Below are positions 16,014 through 23,697 of a stretch of 28,842 nucleotides of DNA, in pieces. The position numbers and the translations under genes are program-made. The notes under the pieces are model-generated. The model had not been told where the DNA came from and ran no database searches. It saw nothing but the letters and a program-made list of their open reading frames with translations. The stretch is from contig DATIXH010000264.1 of NCBI GenBank assembly GCA_035518775.1, forward strand, positions 1 to 28,842, in the 5' to 3' direction. Each line of letters starts with the position of its first letter. The first letter of the stretch is position 1. The DNA comes from JBGPEQ01 sp035518775 (lineage in GTDB: Bacteria; Pseudomonadota; Alphaproteobacteria; Dongiales; Dongiaceae).

Positions 16014-16832
16014 TCAGGCCTTCAGCCGGTAGCCGCGAGCGAACATGCGATAGACCAACGCCCACAGCAGAAGGTTGACGACCGTCAGAACGATCAACCC
16101 AGCGGTCAGCGAGCCGTCGGCATGCCCCGTGAAGCCGTAGCGGAAACCGTCGATCATGTAGAAGAACGGATTCAAATGGGCGACGCCGTACCAGAAGGCC
16201 GGCAGGCCGCCGATCGAATAGAACGTGCCGGAGAGAAACGCGAAGGGCGTGATGATGAAGTTCGTCACCGCCGCCAGGTGATCGAACTTCTCCGCCCAGA
16301 TGCCGCCGACGATGCCCAGGAGCGACAGCATGAGCGAGGCGGCGACGGCGTGGAACAGCACGAACAGGATGTTGTGCACGGCGGCCGGGAGCAGCAGGGT
16401 GAGGGCGCCCCACATCACCAACCCGACGGCCAGGCCGCGCGTCACGCCGCCGAGCGCGAACCCGCAGGTCAGCTCGCCCGGCGACAGCGGCGGCATCAGC
16501 GTGTCCACGATATTGCCCTGGATCTTCGCGATCATGATCGAGGAGGAGGTGTTCGCGAAGGCATTCTGGACCATGGCCATCATGATCAGGCCCGGCGCCA
16601 GGAAGGCGCGGAACGGCACATCTCCGATCTTGTGCGCGGGGTCGCCGATCGCGAGCACGAAGATGGCGAGATAGAGGAGGGTGGTAACCAACGGCGCCAG
16701 CAGGGTCTGCGTCGCCACCTTCACGAAGCGGCGGACTTCCTTGTGGTAGAGCGTCCACAGGCCGACCCAATTGATCGCGCCGAAGCGGCGGACTTGCGGC
16801 ATCGCCGGGACGGCAGTGGGATATCGGGGCAT
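16014..16832 (-). CDS. ABC-2 type transporter permease, copy 1
   Basis: A 272-residue ABC-2 permease with about six membrane helices. Shared landmarks with the next gene are GLWTLYHKEVRRFVKVATQ near the start, a middle PLSPGELTCGFALGG, and FLSGTFYSIGGLPAFWYGV, NPFFYMIDGFRYGFTGHAD near the end. ATG 16832 is preceded by GAGAG 5 bp upstream and lies 8 bp after the mechanosensitive-channel stop. The open frame reaches back to 17003 but that part overlaps the channel gene and is arginine-rich. Two permeases side by side suggest a heterodimeric exporter whose ATPase is encoded elsewhere; this is inference. Confidence 0.9.
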   Translation of the reverse strand: MPRYPTAVPAMPQVRRFGAINWVGLWTLYHKEVRRFVKVATQTLLAPLVTTLLYLAIFVLAIGDPAHKIGDVPFRAFLAPGLIMMAMVQNAFANTSSSIMIAKIQGNIVDTLMPPLSPGELTCGFALGGVTRGLAVGLVMWGALTLLLPAAVHNILFVLFHAVAASLMLSLLGIVGGIWAEKFDHLAAVTNFIITPFAFLSGTFYSIGGLPAFWYGVAHLNPFFYMIDGFRYGFTGHADGSLTAGLIVLTVVNLLLWALVYRMFARGYRLKA

Positions 16833-16840
16833 GATCGCTC

Positions 16841-19075
16841 TCAGGACTGCCGGGCCGGTGCGGAGCCGGAGACGGCCGGTGGCGACGTCGGACGGGCGTC
16901 GGACAGATAGATCGTCGGGGCGGCCGCCGGGTTGGCGCGCGCGATGCCATGCTCCTCGAACAGACGCTTCAGCCGGCGATTGAATTCCCGCTCCACGCCC
17001 CATTGCCTGCCGGGCGCGGTCTTCAGGCGGACGCGGATGATCACGGCATTGTCGGCAAATCTGTTGATGCCCATCACCTCGATCGGCTCGCGGATGTCGC
17101 GGCCGACGGCCTTGTCCTGGCGCAGCTCGTCGCCGAGGGCGCGCAGCAACCCTATGACACGGTCGAGGTCTTCGCTGTAGGCGATGCCGATGTCGAAGAC
17201 GGCATAGCCGAAATCGCGGGTCATGTTCATGACGGTGCTGACGGCGCTGAAGGGAATGGTGTGGACGGCGCCGGTGTAGTCGCGCAGACGGATGCTGCGC
17301 AAAGTCATCGCCTCCACCACGCCGCTGTGCCCGCCGAGGTCGACGACGTCGCCCACGGCAACGGTGTCCTCTGCCAGAATGAAGATGCCGGTGATGACGT
17401 CCTTCACCAGCGTCTGCGCGCCGAAGCCGATGGCCAGGCCGACCACGCCGGCGCCGGCCAGCAGCGGCGCGATGTTGATGCCGAGCTCGGACAGCACGAT
17501 CAGCGCGACCATCACGAACAGCACGATCCGGAAGGCATTGCGCAGGAGCGGCAGCAGCGTGCGCACGCGGGCGCTGCGTGCGGCGTCATGCCACTGGCCT
17601 TGTCGGCGTCCGAGATAGCGCTCCACCAGCTCGTTGACGACCTCCGACAGGAACAGGGCGACGAGCAGGATGACGCCGATGGTCACCAGGCTGCCGAACA
17701 CACGCCGGCCGAAGTCGCTTGTCAGCCAGGCGAAGGCGTGCAGGCCCCAGGTCTCCAGCAGCAGGAGGATCGCGAAGAAGTAGATCACCCCGCTCAGCAG
17801 TGTCTGCAGGAACGGCAGGTAGCGGTTGGCGCGCGCCTCGAGACCGGGAAAGCGCGTCTTCAGCTCGGCGCTGAGCGCAAAGCCGCGATTGATCAGGTTG
17901 CGCAAGGCGGAGGTGATGAGCCGGACGACAAGGACCACGATCACCGTGAGGATCGTTGCCCGCAGCAGGAACTCGAACCCGCCGACGATGTCGAGCGCCC
18001 ACACGATGTAGACGCCGAAGACATAGCCGATGGCGAGGAAATGCCAGACATCGGCCAGGCGCTGGCGGAGATTGCTCCACGGCCCTCCTTCCGCCGCGCC
18101 CTTGAGCCAGCCGGTCATGGCCGCGCGATTTTGCAGGATGAGGATCACCAGCATGGCGACGACCAGCAGGCCGATGGCCCGGAGGATGAGGCCGTAGAGA
18201 CCGCGGGGCAGGCCGAGAAGCAGGCCGACCTCGGTAAGGAAATAGCCGTAGACCGACACGGCCGTCAGACGACGCACCCAGATGACAGCGTAGTTGGCCG
18301 TTTCATCGCTGACGGGCAGCAGGCGCAGCGCCGCAGAGCGCGGCGCGAACAGGACGCGGGCTACCGCCGTCGTGGCCCGTGCGATGATGTTGGCGTTGAT
18401 GATGGTGAGCGCGACGAGACGCGTCACTACGTCAGGCTTCAGCGTCGGGAGCACGCCATAGGCGACAGCGATGAAGGCGACGACCGGCAGCAGCTCCAGG
18501 CACAGGCGCAGGACCGCGAGCGGCCAGCGCAGCCAATAACGCGCGGGCGCGCGGGCATCGAGCAGGTTGCGCGGGCGCGCCAGCAGCCGCCCCGCCAGCC
18601 ACTCGACGAGCAACGCCGCGAGCAAGGTGATCCCGATGCTCAGCAGCACTTCGCCCCAATGGCGACGCCGGTCGGGGTCGGCGATTTGGCCGGCGGCCCA
18701 GCTGACGAGGTTGGGAAAATCGAGAATGGCCGTCGCCGTCGTCACCAGCGCATCACTGGCCTCGCGCACACGCTCCGAGAGCGAGGAGAGCAGAATGGCG
18801 CCGAGTCCCTCGGGCTCCACGGTCTGGGCCTGCTGGACCTGCGCAGCCTTCAGGGCCTTCAGCTGCTGGATCAGCTTGTCGCGCGCCGCCGGATCCTGCA
18901 GGGTCGCCAAGAGCGCGTCGATGTCCTGCTGCGACACGGCCGGCAACTCGCCGGATTGCTCCTGGGCCACGCCCCGCGGGGCCGGCAGGAGCAGCAGGAC
19001 CAGGACCAACCAAAGGATCGACAGGGGCCGGCCCCGTCGATGGTGAGGAGCAGCATCAACTCGGCGGAGCAGCAT
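16841..19075 (-). CDS. Large MscS-family mechanosensitive channel (YbiO-like)
   Basis: A 744-residue protein, about the size of E. coli YbiO. A signal peptide (hydrophobic 18-33, ending around GVAQ) leads to a periplasmic coiled-coil segment (45-110) and then about ten membrane helices. The pore helix and MscS core are at 541-570 (GAGVVGLAIGFGAQ, then LVKDVITGIFILAED), with Gly/Ala spacing typical of the TM3 pore. The MscS beta domain follows (VAVGDVVDLGGHSGVVEAM, then RSIRLRDYTGAVHTIPFS), and the C-terminal domain ends Pro-rich. The probable role is release of solutes on hypo-osmotic shock. It is first in a long minus-strand run and is followed after 8 bp by the ABC-2 permeases. Confidence 0.93.
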   Translation of the reverse strand: MLLRRVDAAPHHRRGRPLSILWLVLVLLLLPAPRGVAQEQSGELPAVSQQDIDALLATLQDPAARDKLIQQLKALKAAQVQQAQTVEPEGLGAILLSSLSERVREASDALVTTATAILDFPNLVSWAAGQIADPDRRRHWGEVLLSIGITLLAALLVEWLAGRLLARPRNLLDARAPARYWLRWPLAVLRLCLELLPVVAFIAVAYGVLPTLKPDVVTRLVALTIINANIIARATTAVARVLFAPRSAALRLLPVSDETANYAVIWVRRLTAVSVYGYFLTEVGLLLGLPRGLYGLILRAIGLLVVAMLVILILQNRAAMTGWLKGAAEGGPWSNLRQRLADVWHFLAIGYVFGVYIVWALDIVGGFEFLLRATILTVIVVLVVRLITSALRNLINRGFALSAELKTRFPGLEARANRYLPFLQTLLSGVIYFFAILLLLETWGLHAFAWLTSDFGRRVFGSLVTIGVILLVALFLSEVVNELVERYLGRRQGQWHDAARSARVRTLLPLLRNAFRIVLFVMVALIVLSELGINIAPLLAGAGVVGLAIGFGAQTLVKDVITGIFILAEDTVAVGDVVDLGGHSGVVEAMTLRSIRLRDYTGAVHTIPFSAVSTVMNMTRDFGYAVFDIGIAYSEDLDRVIGLLRALGDELRQDKAVGRDIREPIEVMGINRFADNAVIIRVRLKTAPGRQWGVEREFNRRLKRLFEEHGIARANPAAAPTIYLSDARPTSPPAVSGSAPARQS

Positions 19076-19424
19076 GGCGGCGGAGACTAGCGACCCGTCT
19101 CCGGTCTGTCATATGTTTTTGCGGTGGCGCTTCGCCGTGCCGCGGCCTCCTAGGATTCTTTGTGCGCCTCGGGCATGCCGGGCCGCGTGGATATGTCGCA
19201 GCACGCCTGTGCGCGACCGTTCCCGTTCCAGTCTCTCAGGCGGCAACGGCCGTGCCCAAGCAGGGCCCCGCCGCGGGGAATCGAACCTCCGCATTCCCTC
19301 GTCACGGCCCGACAGCGGGCGTATGGTTGCCGCAGCGCAGGAGTGAGGAATAATCGTCTCTGGTGCCCTGTTCATTGACCCAGACTGTCCACCCGTGCCC
19401 GGTGATTTCCGAAGGAGGAATAGG
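19076..19424. other. Divergent intergenic region between mscS-like gene and TPR gene
   Basis: This 349-bp stretch has no convincing gene. It carries the probable promoter of the TPR gene (listed separately) and, near 19276-19295, a tRNA T-arm look-alike on the minus strand that does not extend to a cloverleaf. Short plus-strand frames are open here but lack ribosome-binding sites and family resemblance. Confidence 0.6.
19327..19354 (+). promoter_or_regulatory. Candidate sigma70 promoter of the TPR gene
   Basis: TTGCCG (19327-19332) and AATAAT (19349-19354) are 16 bp apart and point to the TPR gene about 70 bp downstream. Each box differs from consensus at one or two positions. No competing pair was found closer to the start. 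Low to moderate support. Confidence 0.4.
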
Positions 19425-19961
19425 ATGCAAGCTACCAGTCGCGTGCTCGTGACATTTGCGTTGGCGCTCGCGGTCGGCGTAGCGCTGCCCCATGGCGCCG
19501 GATTTGCGGCCAACTCCGGCGGCGGCGGATCAAGCAGCTCGAGCGGGAGCTCGTCGTCGAGTGGTTCGTCCAATTCATCGGGCTCATCGACCAGCATCAC
19601 CGCGATGTACAGCCAGGCCAGCGCCAAGGTGAACGCCACCGACTATCGCGGGGCGATGTCGATCCTCGACAAGATCATCGCGAAGGATCCGCGCAATCCC
19701 GACGCGCTCAACCTGATGGGCTTCTGCGAGCGCAAGCTCGGCAATCCCGACGAGGCCCTCGAATATTACGAGAAGGCCCTGGCGATCAGGCCGAACCATG
19801 TCGGCGCCAACGAGTATCTCGGCGAGCTCTATCTCGAGATGAAAAACCTGCCGAAGGCCGAGGAGCGCCTCAAGGTCCTGGCCAAGGCGTGCGGCACCTG
19901 CGAGGAGCAGCAGGAGCTGCAGGAGAAGATCGCGAAGTACAAGGCGGCCAACAACAGCTAG
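19425..19961 (+). CDS. Exported TPR protein with poly-Ser/Gly linker
   Basis: A 178-residue protein. A signal peptide (hydrophobic 7-21, probable cut after GAGFAA) is followed by a low-complexity Ser/Gly linker (31-57, almost only Ser and Gly) and about three tetratricopeptide repeats (58-91, 92-125, 126-159), the second with the classical NPDALNLMGFCERKLGNPDE pattern. The third repeat ends in CGTC (156-159), a Cys-x2-Cys pair that could form a disulphide in the periplasm. ATG 19425 has a strong AAGGAGG six bp upstream, favouring it over a GTG at 19395. TPRs mediate protein contacts; the partner is unknown. It converges on the phytochelatin-synthase-like gene with a 15-bp gap. Confidence 0.87.
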   Translation: MQATSRVLVTFALALAVGVALPHGAGFAANSGGGGSSSSSGSSSSSGSSNSSGSSTSITAMYSQASAKVNATDYRGAMSILDKIIAKDPRNPDALNLMGFCERKLGNPDEALEYYEKALAIRPNHVGANEYLGELYLEMKNLPKAEERLKVLAKACGTCEEQQELQEKIAKYKAANNS

Positions 19962-19976
19962 GCCGCCACCTCTCGT

Positions 19977-20678
19977 TCAAGATGCGGGGAGCCGGATGGT
20001 GAGATAGCCGCGCGGCTCCCCATCGGCGCGGCTGACGGTCGCCATGCCTGCGAACAGCCGTTCCGCCGGCACCCAGTAGGGTTCGAACTCGACCCGATAG
20101 ACATCCAGGATCAAGACGCGGTCGCGGCCCGCGTCATAGGCGCCGATCGGCGAGAAATGGCCGTAGTCGCCGCGCCCGATCACCGCGGCCATGTAGTAGT
20201 TGGCGATGATGAATTGCCCCGGCGCCGTCTCGGCCGCGCGCAGCGCCGCGCGGAAGCGGGCGAGCGCCTCGCCGCTCTGCTGCTCGAGCGGAACGGCCTC
20301 GACCTGGGATGCCGCCATCTCATACGTCCGGAGACTGACGGCGAGCAGATCCTGCAGCTGCCGCAGGCCGACGCCGTGGCCCTCGTCGCTGGCGACGCCG
20401 GCTCGCCACGGATCGCTCCCGACTGCATCCAGCAGCGCCTGCTGCGTTATCAGCTTGGCGTCGGCGGCCAGCGCCCTGCCGGCGCGGCCAGCATTGACCA
20501 GCATCGCGGCTGAGGCGAGCGAGCAGGCGGCGTCCGTGATTTGGCCCACATAGTATGGCGCCAGCGACCAGTAGGCCGGTGCCGGCGCGGCTCGCAGATA
20601 GGCGGAGTCCTCGCGCAGCAGCGAGACCCAGGGCGCGTATTTTGCAGCCACAGGATCGGTACTGGGGGCCGGCTTCAT
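19977..20678 (-). CDS. Phytochelatin synthase family protein (papain-like)
   Basis: A 233-residue protein whose segments fit the phytochelatin synthase family (clan CA cysteine peptidase). SLAPYYVGQITDAACSLAS (38-56) carries the nucleophile Cys52, GDYGHFSPIGAYD (170-182) carries His174, and DRVLILDVYRVEFEPYWV (186-203) carries Asp192, so the Cys-His-Asp triad is complete. EPRGYLTI near the end matches the family's closing strand. Bacterial members are single-domain and mainly cleave the glycine from glutathione; full phytochelatin synthesis is usually weak. No obvious signal peptide is present. ATG 20678 is used; a TTG one codon upstream has better spacing to AGGAG. No heavy-metal genes flank it. 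The family call is by motif resemblance. Confidence 0.75.
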   Translation of the reverse strand: MKPAPSTDPVAAKYAPWVSLLREDSAYLRAAPAPAYWSLAPYYVGQITDAACSLASAAMLVNAGRAGRALAADAKLITQQALLDAVGSDPWRAGVASDEGHGVGLRQLQDLLAVSLRTYEMAASQVEAVPLEQQSGEALARFRAALRAAETAPGQFIIANYYMAAVIGRGDYGHFSPIGAYDAGRDRVLILDVYRVEFEPYWVPAERLFAGMATVSRADGEPRGYLTIRLPAS

Positions 20679-20840
20679 CAAGACAGTGTTCTCCTCACGC
20701 AGATCCGTTTGCTCGCACAGCAACCTGCAAGGCGAGAGCGGGGTGCAATTCTGGCCGGGCATGGTAATAGACAGCGCCGATGGGATTCGCAGCCTCACCC
20801 GGCCCCGCGGACCGCCCGCTTCCTGACTTAGACCGTCGCC

Positions 20841-21101
20841 ATGGACGATGCAACGACCCGACGCCTTCTTGATCGCGAGCGCCGCCGCGCGGAGCGGCAG
20901 CGCCGGCTCGCGAGCGGGCCGCCCTCGCCCTGCGTCAGCATCTGTCGCCTCGACGACAAGACCGGCCTGTGCGTGGGTTGCTTCCGCAATATCGATGAGA
21001 TCCGCGACTGGATGATCATGCTGCCCGCCCAGCGCCAAGAGGTGCTCCGGCAGATCGACGAGCGGCGCAGGTCAGCCGAGCCGCCGGGGACGGCGTCATG
21101 A
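20841..21101 (+). CDS. DUF1289 domain protein
   Basis: An 86-residue protein with a basic N-terminal helix followed by the DUF1289 core SPCVSICRLDDKTGLCVGCF (29-48). Its four cysteines (31, 35, 44, 47; pattern C-x3-C-x8-C-x2-C) probably bind zinc or an iron-sulphur cluster. RNIDEIRDWMIM (49-60) completes the family signature. DUF1289 proteins are common in proteobacteria and have no assigned reaction. The stop overlaps the start of the DMT transporter gene by 4 bp, so the two are translationally coupled. Confidence 0.92.
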   Translation: MDDATTRRLLDRERRRAERQRRLASGPPSPCVSICRLDDKTGLCVGCFRNIDEIRDWMIMLPAQRQEVLRQIDERRRSAEPPGTAS

Positions 21102-22030
21102 CGAGCGCACAGGCGCCAACGAACCATTTGCCCGCCACGGGCAGGCTCAGCATCGGCGCCGGGCTTGCCTTGCTCGCAGTCCTCACGGTGCTGTGGGGCG
21201 TGAACTGGCCGATGATGAAGCTCGCCGTCGCCGAGATTCCGGTCTGGACCTTCCGCAGCATCTGCCTGCTGGGCGCCGGCGCCGGGTTCATTCTGATCTG
21301 TCGCATTGCGGGCCAGAGGTTTCGCGTCCCGCGCGGCCAGGTGCGCCCACTGCTCGTCGTAAGCCTGTTCAACGTGACGATCTGGCACATCTGCTCTGCC
21401 ACCGGCCTCGTCCATCTGGCGGCCAGCCGCGCCACGATCATCGCGTTCACGATGCCGCTGTGGGCGGCGGTATTGGCGGTCCCCCTGCTGGGCGAACGGC
21501 CGACGCTCTACACGCTCGGCGGGCTCGTTGCCGGGCTGGCGGGCATGGCGATCCTGCTGTTGCCGCAGCTGGACTCGGTCCTGGCCGATCCTGTCGGCCC
21601 TGTCGTCATGTTGATTGCGGCAATCTCCTGGGCGACCGGCACCGTCGCCCTGAAATACTATCGGTTCACCATGCCGGTCGCCGTGCTGACCGGCTGGCAG
21701 CTTATCCTCGGTGGCATTCCCGTAATGGTGGGCGCGGTTCTCTTCGATCGCGATTTCCACCCCGGCCTGGTCAGTGTGGAGGCCTGGCTGTCGACGGCGT
21801 ACGCCGTCATCGTCGCCACGCTCTTCTGCCATTGGGCCTGGTTCAAGCTCGTCAGCCGCTTTCCGGCCGTCGCCATCTGCGTGGGGTCGCTGGCGATCCC
21901 GGTCGTGGGAGTGCTGTCAAGCGCGCTCGCCCTCGGCGAGCCGGTCGGCTGGGATGTGTTGACGGCGCTGGCGCTGGTCCTGACGGCGCTGTTCCTGGTC
22001 CTGATTCTGCCGGCGCTGCAGTCGCGCTAG
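21098..22030 (+). CDS. DMT superfamily (EamA) transporter
   Basis: A 310-residue inner-membrane protein with about ten helices arranged as two EamA repeats (about 20-150 and 165-300). Typical features are LTVLWGVNWPMMKLAV near the start, a first-repeat end at AGLAGMAILLLP, and the second-repeat opening with MLIAAISWATGTVALKYY. EamA proteins export amino acids, metabolites or toxic compounds; no substrate can be assigned. It is coupled to the DUF1289 gene by ATGA overlap. A small hairpin begins a few bases after its stop. Confidence 0.92.
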   Translation: MTSAQAPTNHLPATGRLSIGAGLALLAVLTVLWGVNWPMMKLAVAEIPVWTFRSICLLGAGAGFILICRIAGQRFRVPRGQVRPLLVVSLFNVTIWHICSATGLVHLAASRATIIAFTMPLWAAVLAVPLLGERPTLYTLGGLVAGLAGMAILLLPQLDSVLADPVGPVVMLIAAISWATGTVALKYYRFTMPVAVLTGWQLILGGIPVMVGAVLFDRDFHPGLVSVEAWLSTAYAVIVATLFCHWAWFKLVSRFPAVAICVGSLAIPVVGVLSSALALGEPVGWDVLTALALVLTALFLVLILPALQSR

Positions 22031-22033
22031 ACC

Positions 22034-22055
22034 GGCGGTCCGGCGATGAACCGCC
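22034..22055 (+). terminator. Candidate terminator hairpin after the DMT transporter
   Basis: GGCGGT (22034-22039) pairs with ACCGCC (22050-22055) around a 10-base loop, followed by TCCTTCATGCCTT. The stem is short and the T-run broken, so termination would be weak. Confidence 0.35.
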
Positions 22056-22168
22056 TCCTTCATGCCTTGTCGAGTGCTTCGGCAATTCGATAGACTGCGC
22101 CCCCTTCCGAGCAGGCGATGGCGGGCGGTCGCTGGGCGGCGGCGGTGATAACACGGCAGGAGAACAGG

Positions 22169-22549
22169 ATGATCTGCAAGCGGATTCTGGTGGGAACGAC
22201 AGCATTCCTTTTGCTCTGCGTGCTCGCCGCGAATGACGCCGGTTCCGCCGACGCGAAGAAGCGCTTCAGCGTGCGCGGTCTTGGCACCAAGACCTGCAGC
22301 GGTTTTCTCGAAGACCGCAACCTCCACCCCAAGGAGTCCGAGGAATACGCCAACTGGTTCACCGGGTTTCTGTCGGCATACAACTGGCTGCAGCCGGACA
22401 CCTATGACATCTCGCGCAACTACAACGCGCATGGGCTGTTGGTGTATCTTGATCTCTATTGCGGGCGGAATCCGAAGAATCGGATCATCGATGCCGCAAC
22501 GACGTTCGTCGGCGCCGTCTATGAGAAACGGCAGAAGTCGGGCTCTTAG
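22169..22549 (+). CDS. Small secreted protein with two cysteines, function unknown
   Basis: A 126-residue protein with a signal peptide (hydrophobic 6-20, probable cut near AGSADA, residue 28) and a mature domain of about 98 residues. Cys43 (KTCSGFLEDR) and Cys98 (LYCGRNP) are the only mature cysteines and could form a disulphide. The pattern C-SGFL ... EYANWFTGFLSAYN ... GLLVYLDLYCGRNP is seen in small alphaproteobacterial periplasmic proteins, with a distant look of HdeA-type acid chaperones; this similarity is a suggestion only. ATG 22169 has AGGAG six to seven bp upstream. It appears monocistronic. Confidence 0.8.
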   Translation: MICKRILVGTTAFLLLCVLAANDAGSADAKKRFSVRGLGTKTCSGFLEDRNLHPKESEEYANWFTGFLSAYNWLQPDTYDISRNYNAHGLLVYLDLYCGRNPKNRIIDAATTFVGAVYEKRQKSGS

Positions 22550-22671
22550 CTGGTCGGTCTTTGCGCGGGCGTCGTGATCGACCCTTGATGCAAGCCTGCA
22601 TTTCCGTCGTTGCACTTTCCATCGCAGTCGGGCGCTGTCATTGGTAGGCTTTGGCCGGAGGAGATCGCGCT

Positions 22672-23697
22672 ATGGACTTCAGGCAGCTCGGTAGATCGGG
22701 ATTCAAGGTGCCGGCATTGAGCCTGGGCACCGGCACGTTCGGCGGCGGCAATGACTTCTTCCGCGCCTGGGGCGACACCGACGCCAAGGGCGCCACGCGC
22801 CTGATCGATATCTGCCTCGATGCCGGTCTCACCATGTTCGACAGCGCCGACATCTATTCGGACGGCCTCGCCGAGGAGGTCCTGGGCAAGGCGATCGCCG
22901 GGCGTCGCGACCGCGTGATCATCTCGACGAAGGCGACCTTCCGCGCCGGTCCGGGGCCGAACGACGTCGGATCCTCGCGCCAGCACCTGCTGCAGGCCGT
23001 CGAGGGCAGCCTGCGACGGCTCGGCACGGACTATATCGACCTGTTTCAGCTGCATGGCTTCGATGCGCTGACGCCGATCGAGGAGACGCTGGGCACGCTC
23101 GACGATCTCGTGCGCGCCGGCAAGCTGCGTTACATCGGCTGCTCGAATTTCTCGGGCTGGCACCTGATGAAGTCGCTGGCGATCTCCGATAAATACGGCT
23201 TGGCGCGCTACGTCGCGCATCAAGCGTACTATTCCCTGGTCGGGCGCGAGTACGAATGGGAGCTCATGCCCCTGGGCCTGGATCAAGGGATCGGCGCCGT
23301 CGTCTGGAGTCCGCTCGGCTGGGGGCGGCTCACGGGCAAGATCCGGCGCGGCCAGCCGCTGCCGAAGGTCAGCCGTCTGCACGCCACGGCCGACTATGGC
23401 CCGCCGGTGGCCGAGGACTATCTCTACCGCGTCGTCGATGCGCTCGACGGTGTCGCGAAGGAGACCGGCAAGAGCGTGCCGCAGGTCGCCCTCAACTGGC
23501 TGCTGCAGCGGCCGACCGTGGCGAACGTCATCATCGGCGCCCGCGACGAGGAGCAGCTGCGCCAAAACCTCGGCGCCGTCGGATGGAGCCTGACGCCGGA
23601 ACAGGTCAAGAAGCTGGATGCCGCGAGCGCAACCACCCTTACCTATCCCTATTGGCACCAGCGCGGCTTCACGGAGCGGAACCCGCCGCCCGTCTAG
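22672..23697 (+). CDS. Aldo/keto reductase
   Basis: A 341-residue NADPH-dependent aldo/keto reductase with the full catalytic tetrad: Asp57, Tyr62 (MFDSADIYSDG), Lys87 (ISTKATF) and His128 (LFQLHGF). The family signatures GKLRYIGCSNFSGWHL and the cofactor-binding ANVIIGARDEEQLRQN near the C-terminus are present. It belongs to the YajO/AKR-like group acting on aldehydes and sugars; the substrate is unknown. ATG 22672 has GGAGGAG 8 bp upstream. Its TAG stop shares the palindrome CTAG with the stop of the convergent SDR gene. The two oxidoreductases may be functionally unrelated. Confidence 0.94.
   Translation: MDFRQLGRSGFKVPALSLGTGTFGGGNDFFRAWGDTDAKGATRLIDICLDAGLTMFDSADIYSDGLAEEVLGKAIAGRRDRVIISTKATFRAGPGPNDVGSSRQHLLQAVEGSLRRLGTDYIDLFQLHGFDALTPIEETLGTLDDLVRAGKLRYIGCSNFSGWHLMKSLAISDKYGLARYVAHQAYYSLVGREYEWELMPLGLDQGIGAVVWSPLGWGRLTGKIRRGQPLPKVSRLHATADYGPPVAEDYLYRVVDALDGVAKETGKSVPQVALNWLLQRPTVANVIIGARDEEQLRQNLGAVGWSLTPEQVKKLDAASATTLTYPYWHQRGFTERNPPPV

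Noticed and set aside
16833..17003. Longer start for the first ABC-2 permease
   Set aside because: The extension lies inside the mechanosensitive channel gene, is Arg-rich and unlike the paralogous permease, whose N-terminus matches ATG 16832.
19270..19300. tRNA T-arm-like GGTTCGATTCC on the minus strand
   Set aside because: The flanking bases do not give a proper 5-bp T-stem (one bulged A), no D-arm, anticodon arm or matching acceptor strand was found, and no CCA follows.
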